DNA of 64,000 bases. Source: Pelomonas sp051857475. Lineage in GTDB: Bacteria; Pseudomonadota; Gammaproteobacteria; Burkholderiales; Burkholderiaceae_C. Below are positions 7,178 to 15,766 of this stretch, piece after piece. The DNA lies in the NCBI RefSeq assembly GCF_051857475.1, contig NZ_JBPZGZ010000003.1, positions 682,001 through 746,000 on the forward strand. The letters run 5' to 3'. The position numbers and the translations under genes are program-made. The notes below the pieces were generated by a model, which saw only the letters and a list, made by a program, of their open reading frames with translations, did no database searches and was not told the DNA's origin. Numbering within the stretch: the stretch's first letter is position 1; the number at the start of each line of letters is the position of its first letter.

Positions 7178-8008
7178 TCAATCCAGCCGTCTCGCCAGGG
7201 CTTGCAGGGCCTCCAGCGCGCCCAGGCCCAAGCCGATGCCGAAGGCCGCGGCGACCTGAGGCTCGCGCACATTGATGCGCAGGATCTGTCCACCGTGGGC
7301 AGCGACGACGAGCTGGCTGAAATGGCGCACCGAGGGGACCGCGGTGCCGGCACCGAGTTCGACGACGACGGCGCGCTCCACGCAGCCCAGCCAGTCGGAC
7401 AGCCGCCGGGACTGGGCCTCGTAGCGGTCGCCCTCCCAGCCCCAGTCGCCAAACATCAGCAGGTTGGGCCGAGCGAGGGCGCCGCAGCTGGGGCAGGCGG
7501 GCAGCTCACCTGGCCAGCGGCATTCCGCTTCGTTGATGTCGGGCTCGACGCCGTCGGCCGGCCAGGGCGCCTGGCCGCAGCCGCGCAGGCATTGCAGCCA
7601 GTGCAGGGAGCCGTGGCACTCATGCAGGGGCGCCGTGTCATCGAAGCCGGCGCGCTGGAACTGGCCGTCGACATTGCTGGTGAACACGGCCAGTCCCTGT
7701 GGCATGCGCTCGCCCCAGCGCTTCAACAACGCGAAGCCGGCGTGCGGCACCGTGCGGCGGTAGAGAGCCAGGCGATGGCCGTAGAAGCCCCAGGCCAGGT
7801 GCGGGTCGCGCTCGAAGGTCTGGGGTGAGGCCACGCTGGTGAAGTCCAGCCCCGCGCGGCCGAGGGCCGGATAGGCGCGCCAGAAGCCCTCACGGCCGCG
7901 GAAATCCGGCAGACCCGAGTCCACGCCCATGCCTGCGCCGGCGGCGATGACCAGCGCATCGGCCTGGGCGATCAGCTCGGCGGCCTGGTCCAGCGCCGCT
8001 TCGTTCAT
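7178..8008 (-). CDS. Sir2-family NAD-dependent protein deacetylase, divergent subfamily
   Basis: Sirtuins remove acyl groups from lysine using NAD+. The 276-residue product has the NAD motif GAGMGVDSGLPDFRG (24-38), TSNVDGQFQRAG (110-121), HECHGS with probable catalytic His132, and four Cys as possible zinc ligands (140, 144, 172, 175). Several motifs differ from textbook sirtuins: GAGMGVDSG for GAGxSxxSG, TSN for TQN, MFGD for WFGE, and GAGTAVPS for GTSxxVxP. These fit a known bacterial subfamily whose substrates are unclear. The start overlaps the end of the antiporter gene by 4 bp (ATGA), so the two are translationally coupled. Confidence 0.88.
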   Translation of the reverse strand: MNEAALDQAAELIAQADALVIAAGAGMGVDSGLPDFRGREGFWRAYPALGRAGLDFTSVASPQTFERDPHLAWGFYGHRLALYRRTVPHAGFALLKRWGERMPQGLAVFTSNVDGQFQRAGFDDTAPLHECHGSLHWLQCLRGCGQAPWPADGVEPDINEAECRWPGELPACPSCGALARPNLLMFGDWGWEGDRYEAQSRRLSDWLGCVERAVVVELGAGTAVPSVRHFSQLVVAAHGGQILRINVREPQVAAAFGIGLGLGALEALQALARRLD

Positions 8009-9852
8009 GCGTCCTGTTCGACGTCGTGCTTGTCCCAGCCGCCGCGCTGGGCCTTGCGGTGCGCGTCTTCGGCCTCGCGCTCGGCGGCCATCAACTGCTC
8101 GAACTGCTGACGGCCCAGTCGGGCGGCGGCGATCAACGCGTTTTCGTCGCCCTGCAGCGGCACCATCTGGTTCAGCACCTCGATGTTGTGGTGGCGAAAG
8201 CGCATGGCCTGACGGCGTGCGGCATGGGGTTCCATGCCGGTCAGCTCCAGCACGCTGCGCGCGCTCATCAGTGCCGAGTCGAAGGTCTCGCGTTCAACGA
8301 ACTCGACACCGGCCTCGCGCAGCTGGTAGTAGTGCTGCACATTGCGGGCGCGGGCGACGACGGTGATCTGCGGGAAATGCTCGCGCACCAGCTCGGCCAG
8401 TTCGACGCTCTGGGCGATGTCGTCGATGGCGATGACGAGGATGCGGGCCTTCGCGGCTCCGGCGGTCTTCAGCATGTCCAGGCGTGTGGCGTCGCCGTAG
8501 TAGACCGTCCAGTCGAAGCGGCGCAGGCTCTCGATGGCCTCGGAGTCGTGGTCCAGCACCGTGGCCTCGATGCCGTTGGCGCGCAGCATGCGGGCGACGA
8601 CCTGGCCGTAGCGGCCGCTGCCGGCAATGATGATGGGCGAAGGGACGGGCGGCGCTTCGTTGCGCTGCTTCTTGAGGCCGCGGCGGGCCAGCTTCTGCGA
8701 CATCAGCCGGTCGCCGCCGGTCAGCAGCAGCGGCGTCAACGCCAGCGACAGCGCCACGGCGGCCACCAGGGCCGAGTTCTGGGCCGCGTTGATCATGCCC
8801 TCGCTCTGGGCGAGCTGGAAGACGACGAAGCCGAACTCGCCGCCCTGGGCCAGCAGGATGACGAAGGCCGGCCGCTCGACCAGCGGGATCTTCATGGCCT
8901 TGGACATCAGCACCAGCACGAAGATCTTGCACACCAGCAGGGCCGCCAGGATGGCCAGCACCAAGCCTGGCTGGCCCGCCACGGCCTTCAAGTCCAGCCC
9001 CATGCCGACGGCGATGAAGAACAGCCCCAGCAGCAGGCCCTTGAAGGGCTCGAGGTCGGTCTCCAGCTCGCGGCGGTATTCGCTTTCGGCCAGCAGCACA
9101 CCGGCCAGGAAGGCGCCCAGAGCCATCGACAGACCGACGAGCTGCATCAGGGCTGCCGTGCCCAGCACCAGCAGCAGGGCCGCGGCCGTGAAGATCTCGG
9201 GCGTCTTGCTGTGGGCGATCCAGCGCAGGGCCGGGCGCAGGGCGAGGCGGCCGCCGAAGATGATGACGATGATGGCGCCCACGGCCTTGGCTCCTGCCAG
9301 CCAGGTCTTGCCGTCGCCGTCGTCATGCGCGCCGCTGAGTGCCAGCACGGGCACCAGGGCCAGCACCGGAATGGCGGCGATGTCCTGCAGCAGGGCGACC
9401 GACAGGATGCTTTCGCCCGCCGTGGTGCGGCCGAGGTTGCGCTCGGCCATCACGGCCAGGGCGACAGCAGTGGACGACATGGCCAGGCCCAGGCCCACAA
9501 CGACGGTCAGCCGCCACGGGTAGCCCAGCGCGATGCCGACGGCGGTCAGCACCGCCGCGCAGCCCAGCAGCTGTACGCTGCCCCAGCCGAAGATGGGTCG
9601 GCGCATGGCCCACAGCCGCTTGGGCTCCAGCTCCAGGCCGACCAGGAAGAGCATCAGCACGACGCCGAGTTCGGCGACCTCGGGGATGGCCGTCGTCTCC
9701 GGGATCAGCGCCAGCACGGCCGGCCCGATCAGCACACCGGCGACCAGATAGCCGAGGATGGAACCCAGGCGCAGCCAACGCGCCAGCGGCACCGCCACCA
9801 CCGCGGCGGCGAGGAAGACGAGAGGCAGTTGCAGCCAATTGCCATGACTCAT
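8005..9852 (-). CDS. CPA2 family K+(or Na+)/H+ antiporter, KefB/KefC type
   Basis: Inner-membrane monovalent cation:proton antiporter of 615 residues. The N-terminal two thirds hold about 12-13 membrane segments, including GSILGYLVAGVLIGPAVLAL, AELGVVLMLFLVGLELEPKR and the GEFGFVV segment. A TrkA-N/RCK domain follows with IIIAGSGRYGQVVARML, where GSGRYGQ is the nucleotide site, and YYGDATRLDMLKTAG. Length and layout match KefC (about 620 residues), which exports K+ after glutathione-adduct stress. The next upstream gene encodes a KefF-like ancillary oxidoreductase and overlaps by 4 bp, as in the kefF-kefC pair. Whether gating depends on glutathione cannot be told from sequence. Confidence 0.92.
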   Translation of the reverse strand: MSHGNWLQLPLVFLAAAVVAVPLARWLRLGSILGYLVAGVLIGPAVLALIPETTAIPEVAELGVVLMLFLVGLELEPKRLWAMRRPIFGWGSVQLLGCAAVLTAVGIALGYPWRLTVVVGLGLAMSSTAVALAVMAERNLGRTTAGESILSVALLQDIAAIPVLALVPVLALSGAHDDGDGKTWLAGAKAVGAIIVIIFGGRLALRPALRWIAHSKTPEIFTAAALLLVLGTAALMQLVGLSMALGAFLAGVLLAESEYRRELETDLEPFKGLLLGLFFIAVGMGLDLKAVAGQPGLVLAILAALLVCKIFVLVLMSKAMKIPLVERPAFVILLAQGGEFGFVVFQLAQSEGMINAAQNSALVAAVALSLALTPLLLTGGDRLMSQKLARRGLKKQRNEAPPVPSPIIIAGSGRYGQVVARMLRANGIEATVLDHDSEAIESLRRFDWTVYYGDATRLDMLKTAGAAKARILVIAIDDIAQSVELAELVREHFPQITVVARARNVQHYYQLREAGVEFVERETFDSALMSARSVLELTGMEPHAARRQAMRFRHHNIEVLNQMVPLQGDENALIAAARLGRQQFEQLMAAEREAEDAHRKAQRGGWDKHDVEQDA

Positions 9853-10505
9853 GGCTCGCTCCCTCCGCCCAGCGTGGAAAACATCGGCGGCCTTTCGTCC
9901 AGGGCCACCGCTTCCTCATCGCCCACCTCGGGCGCGGCAAGGTGGTGGCACCACTCGGGGTAGTGCGTCAGCCGCTTCACGAACAGCTCGGCGTGCGCGG
10001 TGATCTCCTCGTCGGTGGCGCGATGGGCCGCGTGCAGGATCTGCGGCGGCAGGTAGTGCATGCCGCAGGTCTTGGCCGACTGCTGGTAGGGCAGCAGGAA
10101 TTCCTCGATGGCGTGGTGGTTGTGGCCGCCGGGTGCATAGGCCTCGGCGCCGCCGCCGGTGGAGGCCACCAGCCAGAAGTCCTTGCCATGCAGGGCCGTG
10201 CCGCCCGGGCCGTAAGCCCAGCCCAGACGCGCCACCTCGTCCAGCCAGAGCTTTTGCAGGGCCGGCATGCTGTACCAGTAGATGGGGTGCAGCATGACGA
10301 CCAGCTTGGCATGGGTTAGCGCCTGCTGCTCGGCGTCGATGTGGATGTGGAAGTCCGGGTAGAGGCGGTAGAGGTCGCGCAGCTCCACGCGGCCGGCCAC
10401 GGGCGAGGCGCGCAGCGTGTCGAGCACGGTGCGCGTCGCATGCGAGCGGGCCAGGTCGGGGTGGGCGGCGAGGACAAGGATGTCGCGGGCGTTGGCTTCA
10501 GGCAT
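9849..10505 (-). CDS. KefF-like NAD(P)H oxidoreductase, ancillary protein of the antiporter
   Basis: Flavodoxin-fold quinone oxidoreductase of 218 residues, in a family that activates KefB/KefC efflux and reduces quinones. Typical marks are ILVLAAHPDLARSHATRTVL, VVMLHPIYWYSMPALQKLWL, DEVARLGWAYGPGGTALHGK and ASTGGGAEAYAPGGHNH. The start ATG at 10505 is preferred; earlier in-frame codons give a tail unlike the family. Its stop overlaps the antiporter start by 4 bp, supporting a two-subunit transporter. The C-terminal 30 residues are an Asp/Glu-rich extension beyond the usual end. Confidence 0.9.
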   Translation of the reverse strand: MPEANARDILVLAAHPDLARSHATRTVLDTLRASPVAGRVELRDLYRLYPDFHIHIDAEQQALTHAKLVVMLHPIYWYSMPALQKLWLDEVARLGWAYGPGGTALHGKDFWLVASTGGGAEAYAPGGHNHHAIEEFLLPYQQSAKTCGMHYLPPQILHAAHRATDEEITAHAELFVKRLTHYPEWCHHLAAPEVGDEEAVALDERPPMFSTLGGGSEP

Positions 10506-10534
10506 GGCCCGCGAGATTAACTTGCCCGCCCCGA

Positions 10535-11101
10535 CTAGAACTTGAAGGCCAGCCCCAGCTCGGCCTTCTGCTGCGTGAAGCGGTTGCCGTCGCTGTTGTG
10601 CGAGCCGTAGCGGTTGTATTCGACAGTGGCCGACAGCTGGGGTGCCAGCTTCCATTCCAGGCCGCCACCGAACATCGGTCGCACGAAGGACTCGCGATCG
10701 CCATGGCCCAGCGAGTCGCTGGCCTTGAGCCGGTTCACTGCCACGCCGAACCGGCCGAAGAGGGCGAAGGATTCGCCGAGTGGCGTGGTGGCGCGCGCGG
10801 CCAAGTAGGCCACGTTGGAGGACAGTTTGACCTGGTAATGCGAACCCGGCGTCGGGTCGGCGGCGTGATAGCTGCCGAAGGCGCCGTAGCCCAGTTCGGC
10901 CGCCCAGGACGGCGTGAACTGCAGCCCGGCATACAGCTTCATCGCATGCGGCTTGTTGTCATTGCCGACGTCGTGGCCGTTGATGCTGAAGTTGGCTTCG
11001 CCCGGCGTGGTGATGTTGAGGCCCACGTAAGGATCGGCGGCACGGGCCGCGGTAGCAAGGGCAAACAGGGCGGCGGCGAGGGGCAGGCTTCTCAGATTCA
11101 A
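10535..11101 (-). CDS. Outer-membrane beta-barrel protein (OmpA/OmpW-like)
   Basis: A 188-residue exported protein with a signal peptide ending at ...FALATAARA. The mature part alternates hydrophobic and polar residues (MKLYAGLQFTPSWAAELGYG, YLAARATTPLGESFALFGRF, LEWKLAPQLSATVEYNRYGS) and ends LGLAFKF. The terminal Phe is the usual barrel-assembly signal. This predicts a small 8-stranded barrel. The start is TTG at 11101, with GGAG five bases upstream; no ATG fits the signal peptide. The gene sits 29 bp before kefF and 52 bp after the histidine kinase on the same strand, so the two-component system may govern this run (inference). Confidence 0.82.
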   Translation of the reverse strand: MNLRSLPLAAALFALATAARAADPYVGLNITTPGEANFSINGHDVGNDNKPHAMKLYAGLQFTPSWAAELGYGAFGSYHAADPTPGSHYQVKLSSNVAYLAARATTPLGESFALFGRFGVAVNRLKASDSLGHGDRESFVRPMFGGGLEWKLAPQLSATVEYNRYGSHNSDGNRFTQQKAELGLAFKF

Positions 11102-11153
11102 GGGAACTCCGGGTCGGTTGGAAAGTGACCCGGTCATTCTTGAAATCCGCGCC

Positions 11154-12536
11154 TTAAGAAACGCCCAAGACGGTGGCAGGCAGGAGCAGCTCGAAGCGCG
11201 CGCCGCAACCACCGGCGCGTGGCAGGCCATCACTGACGCTGACCCGGCCACCCAGCCGTTCAGCAGCCCGCGCCACGATGGCCAGCCCCAGGCCGCTGCC
11301 GGTCACGTCGTGACCGGCGCCGCGCCAGAAGCGCTCGAACACCAGGGGGCGATCGGCCGCGGCGATGCCTGGGCCGTCGTCGGCCACGGCCAGCCGCAGC
11401 CCGTCGCGCGTGACGGCCAGCTGCACTTCGACACTTGCACCGCGGCCGACATAGAGCAGCGCGTTGTCGAGCAGGTTCTGCAGCACCGAATGCAGCGCGA
11501 CGGTATCGACAAAGGCGGGCAGATGCTCGGGTGCATCCAATGTCAGCGCGATGCCGCGTTCCCGCGCAACACCTGCCAGCTCGGCCAGCCGCTGCGCGCA
11601 GAAATGGGCCAGGTCGAGCGCGGCGGGCTCGGCAGCTTGTTCCTTGTCCAGGCTGGCCAGATCCAGCAGCTGGCGTGACAGGTGGGCGCTGCGGGCGATG
11701 GCCTGTTGCAGCGCCGCGGCGGCCGTGGCGCGGGTGGCCTCATCCCCTGCCTGTACGAGAGCGTGCGCCTGGGTGGCGACCACGGCCAGGGGCGTGCGCA
11801 GCTCGTGCGCGGCCTCGTGCACGAAGGCGCGTTCGCGGGCGCGGCGCTCGCGCAGGCGCTGCAGCAGTGCGTCGAAGGCCTGGCCCAATGGGCGCAGTTC
11901 GCCATAGCGCAGGTCGGCGTCCAGAGGTGCCAGGTCTTGCCTGGGGTCCAGTCCGTGCAGCCGGCGCGCAAAGCGGCGCAGCGGCGCGAGGCCCGTGTAG
12001 ACGGCGATCCACAGCGGCAGCAGCATCAGCGGGAAGGCCAGCAACAGCTGCTTGCCCAGCTCCCAGCTCGCAAAGCTCAGCAGGCTCGCACGCGACAGCG
12101 CCGGCTCGGCCAGCCGCAGCGACCAACGGGGGCCGTCCTGGCGGTAGGTCCAGTAAGTCCTGCCCGCGATCTGCTGCTCGCCGATGCCGCCCTTGCCAAT
12201 GTCGAAAGCGACGGGGGACCCGTAGGCCTCGCGGCCATCGGCGTCGACCAGCCGGGCCAGCAGCGGGCCCTGTGTCATGTGCTGCGCCTCACGCACCCGG
12301 TTGACATGGCGCATGTGGCCGTCCAGCACCTGGGCGGCCACGGTCGCGTCGTCGATCTCGTTGATGCCGGCAAGGATGCCGCTGCCGAACTGGCGCAAGG
12401 GGGAGTCGGTGGCCAGCGTCTGCTGGATGTCGAGCTGGTCCTCGACCAGCAGCAGCACGGCGCACAGCGTGAAGGCCAGCAGCAGCGCGGCGATCAGCCG
12501 GCGCGTCAGTGTCGGGCGCAGCCAGTTCCAGCTCAT
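11154..12536 (-). CDS. Sensor histidine kinase, QseC/PmrB-like
   Basis: Inner-membrane sensor kinase of about 460 residues. Membrane helices are at about 13-31 and 163-182 around a periplasmic sensor of about 130 residues. A HAMP linker follows, then the phospho-acceptor motif HEAAHELRTPLAV with His244. The ATP-binding domain has LQNLLDNALLYVG, VADDGPGIAAADRPLVFERF and GSGLGLAIV. The start ATG at 12536 overlaps the regulator stop (ATGA); another ATG at 12542 would add two residues. It pairs with the regulator just upstream. The signal sensed is not evident. Confidence 0.93.
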   Translation of the reverse strand: MSWNWLRPTLTRRLIAALLLAFTLCAVLLLVEDQLDIQQTLATDSPLRQFGSGILAGINEIDDATVAAQVLDGHMRHVNRVREAQHMTQGPLLARLVDADGREAYGSPVAFDIGKGGIGEQQIAGRTYWTYRQDGPRWSLRLAEPALSRASLLSFASWELGKQLLLAFPLMLLPLWIAVYTGLAPLRRFARRLHGLDPRQDLAPLDADLRYGELRPLGQAFDALLQRLRERRARERAFVHEAAHELRTPLAVVATQAHALVQAGDEATRATAAAALQQAIARSAHLSRQLLDLASLDKEQAAEPAALDLAHFCAQRLAELAGVARERGIALTLDAPEHLPAFVDTVALHSVLQNLLDNALLYVGRGASVEVQLAVTRDGLRLAVADDGPGIAAADRPLVFERFWRGAGHDVTGSGLGLAIVARAAERLGGRVSVSDGLPRAGGCGARFELLLPATVLGVS

Positions 12537-13192
12537 GCGCATTCCAGCCAGTAACCCACACCGCGCAGCGTGCCGATGCGAGCGGGGCCGATCTTGCGGC
12601 GGAGATTGGCCAGGTGGACCTCCAGGGTGCCGAACTCCAGCGGCTCGCCGAGCGGCGCCAGGCGCTGCGCCAGCGCGTGCTTGGCCACCACGCCGCCTCG
12701 TTCGCGTGCCAGTTCCAGCAGCAGCTGGTATTCGCGCGGCGACAGTGCCAATTCGGCGCCACTCAGCTGCACGCGCTGGCGGCGCGGCTCGATGGTGAGG
12801 TCGCCCAGCGTCCAGCAATCGCTGGCCTGCTGGGCGCTGCGCCGCAGCACCGAGCGCAGGCGGGCAATCAGTTCGGGCATTTCGAAGGGTTTGATGACGT
12901 AGTCGTCGGCGCCGCCGTCGAAGCCGGCGAGGCGGTCCTCCAGCGCGGCACGGGCAGTGATGACGAGCACGGGCACCAGGCTGCCCTGGCGCCGCCAGCG
13001 GGTCAGCAGCTGGCGGCCGTCACCATCGGGCAGGGTCTGGTCGAGCAACACGGCGTCCTGGGCGGCGGGGTCCAGCTGGGGCGGTGCATCACCGGCACGG
13101 CGCAGCCAGGTGCTGCTGTGACCTTCGGTCTGCAGCGCGGCCTGCAGCGCGCGACCCAGGTCGAGGTCGTCCTCGATCAAAAGAATGTGCAT
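12533..13192 (-). CDS. OmpR-family response regulator
   Basis: DNA-binding regulator of 219 residues. The receiver domain has acidic residues in IEDDLD (7-9), phospho-acceptor Asp51 in AVLLDQTLPDGDG, and Lys101 in VIKPF. The C-terminal winged helix ends TLEVHLANLRRKIGPARIGT with LRGVGYWLE, typical of the QseB/PmrA/TctD branch. It is first in the operon with the overlapping kinase downstream. It is divergent from the MaoC-domain gene, with 83 bp between start codons. Confidence 0.95.
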   Translation of the reverse strand: MHILLIEDDLDLGRALQAALQTEGHSSTWLRRAGDAPPQLDPAAQDAVLLDQTLPDGDGRQLLTRWRRQGSLVPVLVITARAALEDRLAGFDGGADDYVIKPFEMPELIARLRSVLRRSAQQASDCWTLGDLTIEPRRQRVQLSGAELALSPREYQLLLELARERGGVVAKHALAQRLAPLGEPLEFGTLEVHLANLRRKIGPARIGTLRGVGYWLECA

Positions 13193-13275
13193 GGAACGGG
13201 GGCGGCGGTGTCGCCTGGGCTACGGTCGGGCAAGGCGCGCGAGGGTAACGTAGTCCACCGCCGTTTCCCCGGGTC

Positions 13276-13737
13276 ATGCGCATGCGCCATTTCGACACCC
13301 TCGCCGAGCTCCAGGCCCTGACGGGCCAGCTCCTGGGCCACAGCGACTGGATCACCGTCGACCAGGCCCGCGTCAACGCCTTCGCCGAGGCGACCGAGGA
13401 CCGGCAGTGGATCCATGTCGACCCCGAGCGGGCCCAGGCCGGGCCCTTCGGCGGGCCCATTGCGCATGGTTTCCTGACGCTGTCGCTGATTCCCTATTTC
13501 TTCGAAACCGGCTTTGCCGTGCGCGAGAGCCGCATGGTGCTGAACTACGGCCTCAACAAGGTGCGCTTCACGGCACCGGTGCCGGTGGGCAGCCGGCTGA
13601 GGGCCGGTTTCAAGCTGCTGGCCATGGACGATGTGGCCGGCGGCGCCGTGCAGCTGACCGTGGAAGTGGCCATCGAAGCCGAGGGGGTGTCCAAGCCCGT
13701 TTGCGTGGCCGAGAGCCTGGCGCGGCATTTCCGCTGA
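13276..13737 (+). CDS. MaoC-family dehydratase (hot-dog fold)
   Basis: Likely (R)-specific enoyl-CoA hydratase or related thioester hydratase of 153 residues. The catalytic Asp/His motif appears as FAEATEDRQWIHVDPERAQA followed by GPFGGPIAHGFLTLSLIPYF, the MaoC/NodN pattern. The C-terminus NKVRFTAPVPVGSRLRAGFK is also typical. These enzymes hydrate trans-2-enoyl-CoA and can feed PHA synthesis or fatty-acid turnover; the substrate here is unknown. The start could be ATG 13276 or 13282 (MRM). It stands alone, divergent from the two-component system. Confidence 0.92.
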   Translation: MRMRHFDTLAELQALTGQLLGHSDWITVDQARVNAFAEATEDRQWIHVDPERAQAGPFGGPIAHGFLTLSLIPYFFETGFAVRESRMVLNYGLNKVRFTAPVPVGSRLRAGFKLLAMDDVAGGAVQLTVEVAIEAEGVSKPVCVAESLARHFR

Positions 13738-13785
13738 ACGGGGGCGATAGCATGGCGGCCGTTTCCACGACCGCCTGACCGTCCC

Positions 13786-14691
<906 letters not shown>

Positions 14692-15531
14692 TCAGTTGGC
14701 CGAGTAGGCCAGCCGCACATAGATGGGCGCGAAGGCCTCGGCCTGCGTGATTTCCAGCAGGCGCTCCTTGGCGAGCTCCAGCATCGCGATGAAGGTCACG
14801 ACGAGGACGGCCTGGCCGCGCGTGACGTCGAACAGGGCCTCGAACTCGACGAAGCGCTGGCCCTGCAGGCGGCGCAGCACGATGCTCATGTGCTCGCGCA
14901 CCGACAGCTGCTCGCGGCTGATCTTGTGGTGCTGGTTGAGCTTGGCGCGCTTGAGGATGTCCAGCCAGGCATCGCGCAGATCGTCGCTGTTGACGTCGGG
15001 GAAGCGCGGCGTCAGCGACTGCTCGATGTGAATCTGGGCGCGCAGGAAGTCGCGGCCCAGCACCGGCAGGCGGTCCAGCCGCGCCGCGGCCAGCTTCATC
15101 TGCTCGTACTCGAGCAGGCGCCGCACCAGTTCGGCGCGCGGATCCTCGGCTTCCTTGCCATCCTCGCTCTTCTTGGGCGGCAGCAGCATGCGCGACTTGA
15201 TCTCGATCAGCATCGCGGCCATCAGCAGGTATTCGCTGGCCAGCTCGAGGTTGTGCTTGCGCAGCTGCTCGACATAGCTCAGGTACTGGCGCGTGACGTC
15301 GGCCAGCGGGATGTCGAGGATGTTGAAGTTCTGCTTGCGGATCAGGTACAGCAGCAGATCCAGCGGGCCCTGGAAGGCTTCCAGGAAGACCTCCAGCGCA
15401 TCCGGCGGGATGTAGAGGTCCAGCGGCATCTGGAACAGCGGCTCGCCGTACAGGCGTGCCACGGCCACCGCATCGACGACCTCGGGCAGGTCGGACCCGG
15501 TCTGGCTGGATTCCTCAGCCACGACGCTCAA
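14692..15531 (-). CDS. scpA: Segregation and condensation protein A
   Basis: ScpA is the kleisin subunit that, with Smc and ScpB, condenses and helps segregate the chromosome. The 279-residue product has the kleisin N-terminus LEVFLEAFQGPLDLLLYLIR with KQNFNILDIPLADVTRQYL, then EYLLMAAMLIEIKSRMLLPP. The winged-helix C-terminus is VTFIAMLELAKERLLEITQA. The frame opens at TTG 15531; a GTG at 15522 is also possible and the exact start is uncertain. It follows the DUF3460 gene by 3 bp, an arrangement typical of Burkholderiales. No scpB is visible nearby. Confidence 0.95.
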   Translation of the reverse strand: MSVVAEESSQTGSDLPEVVDAVAVARLYGEPLFQMPLDLYIPPDALEVFLEAFQGPLDLLLYLIRKQNFNILDIPLADVTRQYLSYVEQLRKHNLELASEYLLMAAMLIEIKSRMLLPPKKSEDGKEAEDPRAELVRRLLEYEQMKLAAARLDRLPVLGRDFLRAQIHIEQSLTPRFPDVNSDDLRDAWLDILKRAKLNQHHKISREQLSVREHMSIVLRRLQGQRFVEFEALFDVTRGQAVLVVTFIAMLELAKERLLEITQAEAFAPIYVRLAYSAN

Positions 15532-15534
15532 GAC

Positions 15535-15738
15535 TTATTTGCCGGACGTTTGATAGACGTAGGGCTGCTGGGGCACGCGGGCGTCGTCGAAACCGGCCTG
15601 GGCGCTGCGGTCCTGCTCCTTGTCCCACAGCAGGGCGCGGCCGGCGCGCTGTTCGGCCTCCAGCGTCGGGCGCTGGGCCTTGAGTTGCTCGATGAAGTTG
15701 GTGACTTCGGACTTGTAGGGCTTCCAGAACAGCGGCAT
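15535..15738 (-). CDS. DUF3460 family protein
   Basis: Small cytoplasmic protein of 67 residues, nearly confined to betaproteobacteria and of unknown function. Family marks are YKSEVTNFIEQLKAQRPTLE, AEQRAGRALLWDKEQDRSAQ and the end VPQQPYVYQTSGK. The ATG at 15738 matches the family start; an upstream ATG at 15777 would add a tail not seen in relatives. It sits between metG and scpA on the same strand with short gaps (28 and 3 bp). Confidence 0.9.
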   Translation of the reverse strand: MPLFWKPYKSEVTNFIEQLKAQRPTLEAEQRAGRALLWDKEQDRSAQAGFDDARVPQQPYVYQTSGK

Positions 15739-15766
15739 GGCAGTGTCTTTTCGGTGAGGGGCGGGA

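Noticed and set aside
7178..8008. A Sir2-based phage defence gene (such as ThsA or DSR type).
   Set aside because: It is a compact stand-alone sirtuin with zinc-ligand cysteines, coupled to an ion antiporter and without a sensor domain or defence partners.
8026..9963. Long open frame antisense to the antiporter gene (similar ones lie antisense to the genes at 15800-17845, 28436-30919, 33431-35785, 39253-41517, 44133-45731 and 50841-52760).
   Set aside because: Such frames are common opposite GC-rich genes with strong third-position G/C. Their translations are low-complexity Gly/Gln/Arg/His strings with no family motif, while the opposite strand encodes clear enzymes.
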